64,000 bases of DNA, from NCBI GenBank assembly GCA_021234155.1, contig JAJEKV010000008.1, forward strand, positions 7,158,445-7,222,444. Reading direction: 5' to 3'. Position numbers and translations under genes: made by a program. The first letter of the stretch is position 1. Every line of letters begins with the position of its first letter. Shown one piece after another: positions 34,362-44,150 of the stretch. The DNA comes from Isoetes taiwanensis (taxonomy: Eukaryota > Streptophyta > Lycopodiopsida > Isoetales > Isoetaceae). Under the pieces are notes generated by a model. It saw nothing but the letters and a program-made list of their open reading frames with translations. It had not been told where the DNA came from and did no database searches.

Positions 34362-35615
34362 AGCCTTGAGCACTTACCAGGGGCAGGTAGTGGAGGTGGC
34401 TCAGTCTTATAAGTATTTGGGCATTGAGTTTGCTACTACCACACACTGGGATGCATCCATCAGGTTACGGGTCACTGCAGGCTGGAAAGCCCTGTATGCA
34501 ATGCAAAACAACAGTCACAAGGCAGAGCTGTATGCATGGGGTCACCAGGCACACTTGTTCAGGGCCTTGGTTGAGCCGGTCCTCCTCTATGGGGCAGAAG
34601 TGTGGGGGCCAGTGATATCCCTCACCACTTGGAACGATCTAGAGCAGGTACAGAAGGCCTTCTTGGCCCGGGCACTGGGAGTCAAATCCACGGTCCCATA
34701 TCAGATCTTGCTCCAGGAAACAGGCTTCCTTCCATTACAGAGGGCTGCACTGGAACGTCACATTATTTACTTCCAGAAGGTGGTGGCTATGGATGAAGCC
34801 CGGCTGCCCAACCTTGCTTTGGCAGTGGCGATGGGCCCGCAGCGACTCAAAGCCTGCTGGAAAGACAAGCAAGCCCAGTGGTTCTCGCTATGGAATGTGC
34901 AGGCACACAGATGTGGACCAGTGCATACACCGAAGGAACGCGCTGCCTTGAAGCAGTACTTGGATGCTTGCTTCATGGCCAAGCTTTGGGATGCAGAGGC
35001 CCTGTCACATGTCAAGGTGGCAAATTATCGACAGCAGGTTAATCCCATGCTCACGAGGGGCCCACACCACTACCTGCGCACCCATCTACCCATGAAAAAG
35101 CGCAGGGTGATTGCTTCCATTCACACAGGTGCACACCACCTCCGCATTGAGACAGGGAGATGGATTCGGGAGCCGCGTGAGGACAGAGTCTGTCAGTGCT
35201 GTCAACAGGGCGCCATTGAGGATGAAAGTCACGCCCTCCAGGCCTGTCCGGCGTACGAGCATATCCGGGCTCGGTATGCTCGGTTAGTTGTGCCCCATCA
35301 GGCCTTGCATGAGCTACTGAGCACGGCCTCTGTAGGCTTGTTGGGATCGTACCTCCGGGAGGTAATGGATACGCGGACTCAGTTATGCCCCCCTGTCCGA
35401 CATTAACCTCAGCTGTACTTGTGATTATGTATATAACTGTGCAGTATGTCAGCATCCTTATTGCTACTAAGGTTTTTCCCCCGAAAACCCTTCGGGACGG
35501 GGGTTTTTTAATCCTGGTAGTAATACGCCTGCTGCTCTCTCTTTGTACTTGGGTCCCATAGGCCAGTTGGTCTCCGTGGACGATAAAATCATATTCTATT
35601 CTATTCTATTCTATT
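34362..35615 (+). mobile_element. LINE copy 1 (5'-truncated)
   Basis: Homology to the other copies starts at GAGCACTTACCAGGGGCAGG and ends at TGGACGATAAAA with an (ATTCT)n tail. The 3' UTR has a hairpin (CCCCCGAAAACCC...GGGACGGGGG) and a conserved GTAATACGC segment shared by all copies. Confidence 0.88.
34366..35406 (+). CDS. LINE reverse transcriptase C-terminal part with CCHC domain
   Basis: 346 codons open from inside the RT domain (true start lost by truncation). Order: YKYLGIEFATTTHWDASIRL (post-RT motif), GAEVWGPVIS, a helical thumb (QKAFLARALGVKSTVPYQIL), RHIIYFQKVVAMDEARLPNL, KKRRVIASIHTGAHHLRIET, and a terminal zinc knuckle C-x2-C...H-x4-C (VCQCCQQGAIEDESHALQAC) that probably binds template RNA. 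In intact LINEs this follows the YADD catalytic core. I cannot assign the clade. It is uninterrupted and looks recent. Confidence 0.8.
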   Translation: MSTYQGQVVEVAQSYKYLGIEFATTTHWDASIRLRVTAGWKALYAMQNNSHKAELYAWGHQAHLFRALVEPVLLYGAEVWGPVISLTTWNDLEQVQKAFLARALGVKSTVPYQILLQETGFLPLQRAALERHIIYFQKVVAMDEARLPNLALAVAMGPQRLKACWKDKQAQWFSLWNVQAHRCGPVHTPKERAALKQYLDACFMAKLWDAEALSHVKVANYRQQVNPMLTRGPHHYLRTHLPMKKRRVIASIHTGAHHLRIETGRWIREPREDRVCQCCQQGAIEDESHALQACPAYEHIRARYARLVVPHQALHELLSTASVGLLGSYLREVMDTRTQLCPPVRH

Positions 35616-35710
35616 ACATATGCGAACAAATTGCAGCAAAGATATAGGGTGGCTTTGCAGATTGAAGCACGGCGTTTAATGAAGGAACAAATAATGCAAA
35701 GGAGGTAGAC

Positions 35711-38338
35711 TCGGACCACCTCCCCCTCTACTTATTGCTGGCTTGGCAGGTTGCTCCAGACGCCTGTCCGGCACCTCCTCATATGCCCCAGCTCAGACTG
35801 GACTATGAGTGCGCTCTTACTTGCATCTCACAATGCTTAACACTGGAGCAGCAGGTAGGCTCATTGATGTCCTCAGGGCTGCTGCAGAGAGATGTTTTGG
35901 GAGAAGTCGCCCCCGGCAAACCTCGAGAGCCACCACCTTTTCGCATAACCAGTGGTTCGATGCCGAGTGCAAAGAACGCAGATGCTGGCTCTGCCAAGTC
36001 ATAGATCCTGCTATACGCGCGGATGCCATCAAGCAATACAGCACTTTCCTTAAGGCTAGAAAGGCCAGGTACATTGCGGCCCATCAATAGGAAATGTTCT
36101 TCCTCCTGGAACGGCATCCCAGGACCTTCTGGCAAAGAGTGCTCAGGAGGCCAGTGCCGCCCACAAGAAACATAACTCCAGACCAGTGGGGGCAATAACT
36201 ACAAAGCTCTACAACCCTGAGGGTGCACGGGCGGTATTACCCCTCTAGTAGGGCCCAGTGCTGGAAATCACGGAGGTGGTGGTAGTCAGGGGCTGCAACA
36301 TCTAGCCAATGGAAAGGCACCAGACCTTGATGGCATGCAGGCAGAGTTACTCAAGTGGGCAGGACCATCCATGGCACGGGTACTAGCCGACATGTTCAAC
36401 AAGGCATTGCGGGAAGGTTTTCCCCCGCAATGGACCACTAGCAGGGTTGTTCCAATTTACAAGGCAGGAGACTCGCACTGCCCGGCCAATTACCGAACCA
36501 TCATGATGAGCTCAGTCTTTGCAAAGCTCCTCGCCGGGATCCTCGAGCGGCAGCTGACAGGATGGGCAGAGGCAGCAGAAGTGCGGGCATTCGTACAGGC
36601 AGGATTCAGGCCAAGACACTCAAACATAGATCATATCTTCACGTTGCAGACTTTGGTTGAGGACAGCAGGAATTGTCGACAAGATCTGTATTGCTGCTTT
36701 GTAGACTACGTCAAGGCTTTTGACACTGTGCCTTGGGAAAAACTGTAGCTAGACGTCCCTGCCAAATTGCAGAATGCGGTGTACAAGTTATGTGAGACAT
36801 GCACATGCCGACTACTAGCGGGCCAATCCTTCAAGAGCAGTATCGGGTCCGCCAGGGATGCCCTCTCTCTTCCACACTATTTGGCCTGTATATTGATCAG
36901 TTGGAGAGATGGCTCGCTGATAATGGAAGCATTGGGGCTCAACTCCTACACCAGACCACCAGGCAGCTGATCTATGCTGATGATATGGACCACCTAGCAC
37001 ACACTCAGGCAGACATGCAATGCCATCTCGATGCCCTGGATACATTTTTCCAGATGATTGACATGCGCATCAACTTAACCAAGACCAAGGTAGTTCTCGT
37101 ATCGTCCCATGCCCACGGGGGGTTCACCTTTATCACATGAGCATATGCCACCTGCGTGCTTAAGATGAGAAGAAACACCCCTATATACGTACGCAAAAGT
37201 GTTGGAAAAAACCCCTTCCGTGGAAAAAATACACTAGAATGTCAGTAAGAGGGGGATTTAAACCCCTAGTATACGTACGAAAACGTCGAGAAAAAACCCC
37301 CTTCCATGCACTCACTAGGTTTATACGGGTCTTCTGTGTGAATCCCCCATGCCCATGCCAGCCAAGGGCCCCAACCCTAACTTATCGTGGCCAAAATATT
37401 GAAGTGGTGCCCGCTTACAAATATTTGGGGGTGGAGTTTCCGTCGGCCATGAACTGGGACAATTCTATTAGGCTGCGAGCCGCAACGGGTTGAAGGCACT
37501 CTATGCAATGCAGAACAATACCCACAAGGCAGAGCTGTATGATTGGGCCCATCAATCTATTCAAAGTGCTAGTAGAACCTGTGCTTCTGTATAGGGTCGA
37601 GGTCTGGGGCCCGGTAATTTCTCTCGCCACTTGGAATGACTTGGAGTGAGTGCAGAAAGCCTTCTTGGCATGGGCCCTGGGGGTGAAGTCCACAGTCCCA
37701 TACCTGATACTGTCACAAGAAACAGGTTTCTTGCCTTTTCAAAGGGGAGCCTTTGACAGACACATCGTCTACTTCCAGAAGGTGGTCAGCATGGACGATA
37801 CTCGTCTCCCTAACCTCGCTTATACTGTGGCAATGGGTCCTCAATGCCTAAAGTCTGCTGGCGGGAAAAGAGAGCTCAGTGGTTGGCCAAATGGAATGTG
37901 CAGGAGCACAGGTGCATCCGAGTGCAAACGGAGGCAGATCGCCACACTCTCAGACAGTACCTTGACGCATGCTTCCTCAACAAGCTATGAGATGCCAGCA
38001 CCCTTGAACAGGTCACGATAGCACATTATCAACGCCACATAAATCCCATGTTGAGGCAGGGGCTGTAATCCTATCTGCGCACTCATCTACCCATGAAAAA
38101 ACGCAGATCCATTGCCTCTATCCGCACAAGTGCACACCATCTCCGGATTGAAACGGGGAGATGGATTGGGGAGCTGCATCAGGAGAGGCTTTGCCAACAC
38201 TGCCAGGGTGGAGCGGTAAAAGACGAATGGCACACCCTTCAGAGTTGTCCGGCATATGATGATATTCAGATATGCTATGCTGACCTGGTCCGCCCTGGCC
38301 AACCCCTGCATGAGCTGCTCACCATGAGCTCGGTATGA
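35711..38338 (+). pseudogene. LINE copy 2 endonuclease/RT, broken
   Basis: After SDHLPL come helices (DVLRAAAERCFGRSRPRQTS), a TAG stop at 36088, and then the RT domain. RT: PDLDGMQAELLKWAGPSMAR, FPPQWTTSRVVPIYKAGDSH, YRTIMMSSVFAKLLAGILER, motif A CFVDYVKAFDTVPW, QGCPLSSTLFGLYIDQLERW, and motif C IYADDMDHLAHT. Downstream of the MITE are YKYLGVEFPSAMNWDNSIRL, a shift, and the CCHC end LCQHCQGGAVKDEWHTLQSC. The catalytic Asp residues remain, but at least three frame breaks and the insertion inactivate it. Confidence 0.82.
37116..37348. mobile_element. MITE-like insertion in LINE copy 2
   Basis: 233 bp, with near-inverted ends GGGGGGTTCAC and GTGAATCCCCC, flanked by ATGCCCA on both sides (the match extends to CCCATGCCCA). 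Removing it rejoins the LINE sequence. Inside, a segment with TATACGTACG, GAAAAAACCCC and TTCC occurs twice about 100 bp apart. There is no coding capacity. Confidence 0.7.
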
Positions 38339-38860
38339 AGGTTGGGATCATGCCTCCAAGAGATCATGGATCGCCGAGATCAAATCTGATACGTGTACAT
38401 ATATATCTTCCCCATGATGTATATATATATTTGTATTTGTATTTGTGCAGTTTGACAAACAAACCTATTACGTGGTTCGTGGCGATGTTTCCCTCAACCA
38501 ACCCTTTGGGTGTGGGGGATTAACCCGTGATAGTAATACGCTTGCTGCGCCTCCTGTTTGGGTCCCATAGGGAAATTGGTCTCCGGAGATGATAAAAATT
38601 TTATTCTATTCTATTCTAATCAGACGCTAAAACATATCGAGGTCCTAAAACTACCCATGCCCATTGTCTACTCAATACTAACAAATATCCAAGGTATCTT
38701 GGGACTTTCCAAGCATCATTCCAAGATCCAAAACCTTTATATAACTAACGATAAGAGAAAATCAAATCAAACCGGATAAGTGAAAAGTAAACGTCTCATC
38801 ACATGCAAAAGTAAATCTAAGCCTAAAATTGCTTAAGCCTATTGTTGCGTCTTTTTGCTA

Positions 38861-40320
38861 GTTTTTTTTTTTTTTTTTTTTTTTTTAATGTTTATAAAAC
38901 ACATGATGTATACAAAACAAATGAGGTCAACGGATGGATACCATATATTCATACCAATAACAAGAGTATAAAAATTTTATATATAGACAATTATTACAAA
39001 ACTTTCAAAATTTACATTGCATCTCTGCGGATCCGTCGAGCTAATGCCAAATCCTGACTCTCTTGGCGTGGATAGCGCAAAGGTTTGCGTCACCCAGAAG
39101 AACAACCAAATAATCCTCAACGGCTTTCTGTAGAGCAAGGATAGCATGTGCCTGGAAGCGCAGGTCAGTCTTGAATTCTTGGGCGATCTCCCGCACCAAG
39201 CGTTGGAAGGGCAATATGCATACCAGGAGCTCCATGGACTTCTGGTATTTCCGGATCTCCCTCAATGCAACGGTGCCAGCCTTGAAACGATAAGCCTTCT
39301 TTTGGCGCATAGGTGAGGGTTGGGGAGGGGGGAAGGGGGGGAAGGGGAGGGGGGGAGAAGGGGGGGCAAAGGAATGTCTTGCCGCCAGTGGTCGGTGATT
39401 AGCCCTTCGGACTAGGGCTTCACGGCTTGGCTTTCCTGACTCCTCCTGCCGTTTGTAGCTGCTTCTTATGCTGCGCTCCCAACCGTTGATGGGTCTTCTT
39501 GCGTTTCCTCTGGATAGTGCGGCCTTCGGACTGGTCCTGAGCTTGTGCATGTGCCGCTACTTCCCTTATACGCTCGGCTACCCTCTGGGCGTGCTGCTCT
39601 AGTCTCAAACGGACTTTGATCTGTCTGTGTATCTCTGCAAGGTAGCATTCCAGCATAGCTGCCATCTCTAGTTCGACGCGCTGCTGAAGTAGGGGGTGAA
39701 GTACTCAGGAAGGTCATCCTAGATAAAGATCTGGGTCTCCTCGTCATAATAATAAGATGGCAGGATAAGGGGGTTGCCATTATCAATAAACTCGCCATCT
39801 CCAAGATAAATGACCTCCTCTCCCCTATCTTGTGTGTCTCCCCTCGCTATTTCTTTGGCATCGGCTGCTCTATGCCTCGACCTGGGCGGCTTCGATATCA
39901 TCCCCTGTTGAAGATTCTGGCAGAAAGAACTTGGTGATGATGGAAACTTGGTCTAGATGCTCTACCAATGTATACATCTCTCCCAAAGCATTAAGCTTCA
40001 AAAGGAAGCGCTCAAATAAGTGAAATATGAAAGGAGATCCTCTCTCCCGACCTAAAGCGCAAAACTAATTGGTCCAAATGGAGTTCTATCTTCTCAGGGT
40101 CTGTGGCAAGAAGCTCCCTGAGAACGGCGAAGATTTGGATGATGCTGAGGTTTTCATAGGTTTGTTCCATACATATGCAGGCCATCTCAGCAGAAGACAG
40201 AGGGTTTAGAGTAGAAGTATGATGGTGATTAGCAGCGCGAGGTAAGGTAGGTAGTAAGGTAGGTAGGCAAGGTCGGCTATGGCAGATGAGCTCACTCCGG
40301 TGGCTATGGCGGTCAAGGGC
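38861..40320 (-). pseudogene. poly(A)-tailed retrocopy encoding a histone H3-like domain with foreign N-terminus
   Basis: Minus strand, ending in a 25-A tract (plus-strand T run at 38861-38886) about 125 bases after the coding end. The H3 part (39304-39012) reads [20 protein letters not shown], then [35 protein letters not shown] and LCAIHAKRV. The canonical continuation is missing a few residues and shifts frame into [13 protein letters not shown] then stop. Upstream, instead of a normal H3 tail, are a proline run ([20 protein letters not shown]), an Arg/Gln-rich coiled coil (ECYLAEIHRQIKVRLRLEQH at 39640), an acidic part (EEVIYLGDGEFIDNGNP) and a helical leader from ATG 40185 (MACICMEQTYENLSII). 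Several shifts separate these. The short H3-type loop (FKTDLRFQ) argues against CENH3. Confidence 0.7.
39308..39366 (+). other. G-run tract with quadruplex potential
   Basis: Eight or more runs of 3-7 G with 1-3-base spacers on the plus strand. On the minus strand it encodes the proline-rich segment before the H3 domain. Confidence 0.75.
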
Positions 40321-40748
40321 AGTGGAGACACAAAAGGAGAATACAAAAAAAGAAACTTCCAGAAAGATATGAATTCAATTTTTTTTTTTTAAATTTATAC
40401 GCAAAAAATTTATACGTACAAAAATATGACAGACGCGTATTCCGGTGCCAAAGACGTTTCGGACGTCCCAAATTTGATTTTAAACACTTAAAATGTCGTC
40501 GGTGCCAATTTTGATTTTTAGCCAAATTGTTGCTGTTGCCGACCAATCCAAGAGCTGCTTTAGGCTAAATAAGGTGTCCCCCTCGCAATGGAACAAAAAT
40601 CAGCTCAATCCAAGTCTCCTAGAGAAAGTTATGATCCTCGAAAGTAAGGGACCTTATTCCGATAAAAACTCAACATATTTTTACCCTAATACCTCATAAA
40701 ATTTACCCTAACTATCTGTTCTCACCCAATTAGCCATACTCATCGTTG
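40321..40748. other. unassigned AT-rich segment
   Basis: TATACGCAAAAAATTTATACGTAC at 40395 recalls the TATACGTACG motifs in the MITE-like insertion and at 13390-13460. No gene. Confidence 0.35.
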
Positions 40749-42175
40749 CACCAGGTCATCCGCCAGCTCATCTATGCGGACGATGTTGACCTTCTGGCCC
40801 ACACCCCAGAAGCTATGCAGTCTCATCTGGATGCCCTAGACACATTCTGCCAGGCTACAGACATGCGCGTGAATCTGGCCAAGACCAGGGTGGTTCTCAT
40901 ATCCTCTTCACGCCACCCCACGCCTCCTGCACTCACATATCGGGGACAACCTGTGGAGGTCACGCCCACCTACAAGTACCTAGGGGTGGAGTTCCCCTCC
41001 TCGCTCTGTTGAGAGGCGTCCATCCGCTTACGGGTGACAGTAGGCTGGAAAGCGCTTTATGCCATGCAGAACAACAAATCACCGTGCGAGCTCTATGATT
41101 GGGACCATCGGGCCACATCCGTTTTGGGCACCGGTCGAGCATGTCCTTACATCAGACGGGTCGAGGTTTGGGGCCCGGTGGCATTACTGGAATGACTTGG
41201 AGCAGTGTAAGGCATTTTTGGCACGGGCACTTGGGGTGAAACCTTCAGTCCCCTATCAGATTCTGCTGCAGGAAACTGGATTCTTGCCGCTTCAGCGGGC
41301 AGCCCTTGATAGACACATCGTCTATTTTCAGAAAGTGGTTAATATGGGTGATGCTCGGCTCCCGCACCTGGCTTACGCTGTGGCAATGGGCCCGCAGCGG
41401 CTCAGGGCCTGTTGGAGGGGTAAGAGAGATCAGTGGTTCGCCAGTGGACACAGAGGCCGATCGTGACAGTCTGCAGGAGTACCTGGACGCTTGCTTCCTT
41501 GGCAAGCTCTGGGACCCCGACGCTCTAGAGCAGGTCAAAACGCCCATTACAAGGAGCACATCAACCTCGTTAGAAGTCTGGGGCCCGCGGCTCTACCGCG
41601 TTCCTCCTTCCCTCGAAAAGCGCAGAGACTCATTGCCTCCATTCGCATGTGTGCCCACCATCTTCGTGATCGAGAGGCAGGCGGTGGATGGGGGAGCCCC
41701 GCCCAGACAAAGCTCTGTCGGTCTTTGTCAAACGGGTGCCATTGAGGATGAGTCTCACACTTTCGAGTTGCCCAAAGATTGGTCCGATCCGGGGCGGATC
41801 GGCTCCCTTAGTGCTACCGGACTTGCCCCTACATTTGCCGATGAACACACCGCCAAGACGCGGCTCGGGGTCGTACATTCAGTTTATCTTTGGATCTGCG
41901 AGCTCACCTTTTGCCCCCCACTGGGCTGCCGTGATCGGGCACTACTAAAATGCGGTGCATGAGTGTATATATTTGTGTGTTTTTGCATTTTGTATATTGG
42001 AAGCGGTTTGTCGGCAGGTGATTCTTTGCCATGGTTTTCCCTCGAAAACCCTTCTGGTGGGGCTTTTAATCCCGGGTAGTAATCCGCTTGCTGCGCTTTT
42101 GTATTGGGTCCCATAGACCGATTGGTCTCCGTGGACGATAAAAATACCTTCCTTCCTTCCTTCCTACAAGTGTCT
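40749..42175 (+). mobile_element. LINE copy 3 (5'-truncated, decayed)
   Basis: Starts inside RT (QLIYADDVDLLAHTPEAMQS, motif C intact), continues with MRVNLAKTRVVLISS and YKYLGVEFPS, then shifts. ARALGVKPSVPYQILLQETG is in a second frame and GAIEDESHTFELP in a third, with the last Cys of the knuckle lost. The 3' end matches the other copies up to TGGACGATAAAA but the tail is (CCTT)n, not (ATTCT)n. Confidence 0.85.
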
Positions 42176-42187
42176 AAGTACCACTAT

Positions 42188-42191
<4 letters not shown>

Positions 42192-42220
<29 letters not shown>
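42192..42220 (+). repeat. A tract
   Basis: About 28 A, between LINE copy 3 and the LTR-associated sequence. Confidence 0.9.
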
Positions 42221-42222
<2 letters not shown>

Positions 42223-42283
42223 TCCTTACTACTAGACGGTCTAACGAGTTAGAATATGGGAGTGCAAGGATTTGGTCCATGAA

Positions 42284-42302
42284 AATCATGCTCTGATATC
42301 AT
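42284..42302 (-). other. gypsy primer-binding site
   Basis: The minus strand reads ATGATATCAGAGCATG directly after the LTR end, close to the TGGTATCAGAGC complement of initiator tRNA-Met. It shows that the LTR at 42303 is a 5' LTR of a minus-strand element whose body is missing (only about 90 bp of leader remain to the left). Confidence 0.7.
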
Positions 42303-43406
42303 TGTGACGCTCCCTGAACCTATACGATGCTCCCATCGTATACAATATAGGAAATTCCCCTCCCATGGCGACCTCATCACCACAGAAAGGCCCTCTGTCT
42401 ACTTCGGACCACTTGTGATGGCCAAGTGCCCGGGTGAAGGAAATGGAGGTGTCATTCGTCCCATGCCTTCTATGGGATCCCTATATAGCGGAAGCATACA
42501 TACAAGTTAGCACCTAGCATACAAAACATATAATATCATACCACCACGAAGGGTGGTCCATCCATCATCAATATGAATAATATCCCAACAACAACATAAC
42601 ATATGCAATGCATCAAATGGGGCCCTAATCCAAGCTTAGACTCCAAGGAATCAACCGATGGTCAAGGCCCAACAGATGGAATCATGACAATGGCATTGGC
42701 TGGCATAGAACAATGGCTAGGGTAGTCCACTCCATCCGCCCCTTCTGTGCACACTTTGCAGATAGGCTGAATCATGCCATGACATGGCTGTAGCCTTTCG
42801 AAGGCGTAATCTCATGGAATCGCCCTATGAGACTACTCTAGATTACATGTCCCCGGTCCGATGAGGCAGGAAATGGGGAAATCCTTTCCAGAGCATGGTG
42901 CTTCCGTGGGTGGCTAGAGGATCATAGTTCTGTCAGGCAACCACGCATCCGTACCCGACTTTAACCCCCCAAAATCCATAGGCTTCCCCGGCACGCCTAT
43001 CGAGCCCAATACGTCCCCATAGGCACATATCCTGCTATCCAAGAGGTGTCATATCCATGCCCGGATCATATGCAATGATCGACTATAGACCTAGCCACAG
43101 TAGGGAGCCTTGTAGCCATGCTAGGCGAGGTTCCACTCCCACTTCACCACCATGATCCTTGTCTGGTTCTCAGCCACACCATACCATCGGCAGCCAGGAG
43201 ACGAAATCCCAACCAATGGGGTTTTGCCACGTGGACCTCCAATTCCAATGGTTAAGCCTTTTAAAAGTTCCTTCATTAACATTTCATTTAAATTCCATGT
43301 TAACATACGAAACAATTGCCATTTAAAAATAACCCATATACTGCTCCTAGGAACATTTCCAAGCCACCCAATGGCACTTCCAAGGCCATTATGAAAAACT
43401 GTAACA
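42303..43406 (-). repeat. gypsy LTR with adjoining primer-binding site
   Basis: About 1.1 kb from TGTGACGCTCCC to CTGTAACA (TG...CA). Stretches are shared with the LTR at 52150-53614 (GCTGGCATAG, ACTTTGCAGA, CGATGAGGCAGGA, GGCTAGAGG). It ends in the same CTGTAACA as the chromovirus LTR. Confidence 0.7.
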
Positions 43407-44150
43407 CTTTACCACCATGATCCTTCTGGTGCTCAACCACAACATACCATCGACATCCAGGAGGGCTCTTGTGCACAGGTCGTATTCAATGGGTTTTAAA
43501 GGGTTCTAGCTAGGAGCATCTCTATTCCTAAGTAGCTTTTAAGTCTCTACTCCCCTTTAACCCCATACACACAGGAGGAACAGAAGGAAAGAACAATCAC
43601 ATACAAATCATCCATCATAATCTCAAATAGAACATAGAAGAGAGTCTAAGCATTCATCTATTCATACAAGGGTTAGATTGGAACATAAACTACCTAAAGA
43701 CTAATCTGTCTCTTGGCTAGATCTGTTATCACAAAGAACATTCATAATTCAAGACTGGTTACTGTATTCAAGCAGCTCCTCCCTTCTTCAATCTCCCCCA
43801 AATTGATTTGGCGCAGAATTGGGGGTGGAAGCTCAGCTTGCCCCATTAGAATAGCAAGTCTCCTCTTGCCCAATCGATTTAGGCCAGGTGGCCCTCTTAT
43901 TGGCTAATTAATGTCATTAATTAACCTAATTAGGTTAATTAGGTTAACTAATCTATGATAATTTAGTATAGCTAATATAAACCCCTTTTAATGTTAGCCC
44001 CTAATGCCCCATTATAGTCTAAACATATCTGATGACGTGTCATAGTATTTATACGTATAGCATATAAATACATGGAATGCCACAGGGGTCATGCCAAGAC
44101 TGCCTTATATTTATATAAGGCAAAACTGCCTTACTAAAATGATTTTTTTG
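43407..44150 (-). repeat. second partial LTR next to the first
   Basis: ACCACCATGATCCTTCTGGT... and CATACCATCGACATCCAGGA repeat sequence from inside the preceding LTR (43143-43200). The following CTAGCTAGGAGCATCTC, AAGTCTCTACTCCCC and ACACACAGGAGGAACAG parallel 52920-53000. Probably an older LTR into which the first was inserted, or a rearranged tandem LTR. 44030-44150 also holds TTATATTTATATAAGG-type palindromic AT sequence. Confidence 0.5.

Larger units (their letters stand above)
35690..38625 (+). mobile_element. LINE copy 2 (endonuclease end to 3' tail), with MITE insertion
   Basis: Begins near the end of the endonuclease domain (SDHLPL), preceded directly by the tail region of copy 1, and ends in GATAAAAATTTT(ATTCT)n. 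The conserved 3' segment TAGTAATACGC and GGGTCCCATAG is present. Interrupted at 37116-37348. Confidence 0.85.

Noticed and set aside
39041-39550. Centromeric histone CENH3
   Set aside because: The loop between the first helices is the short H3 type (FKTDLRFQ), not the longer CENH3 form, and the last helix is lost by a shift.
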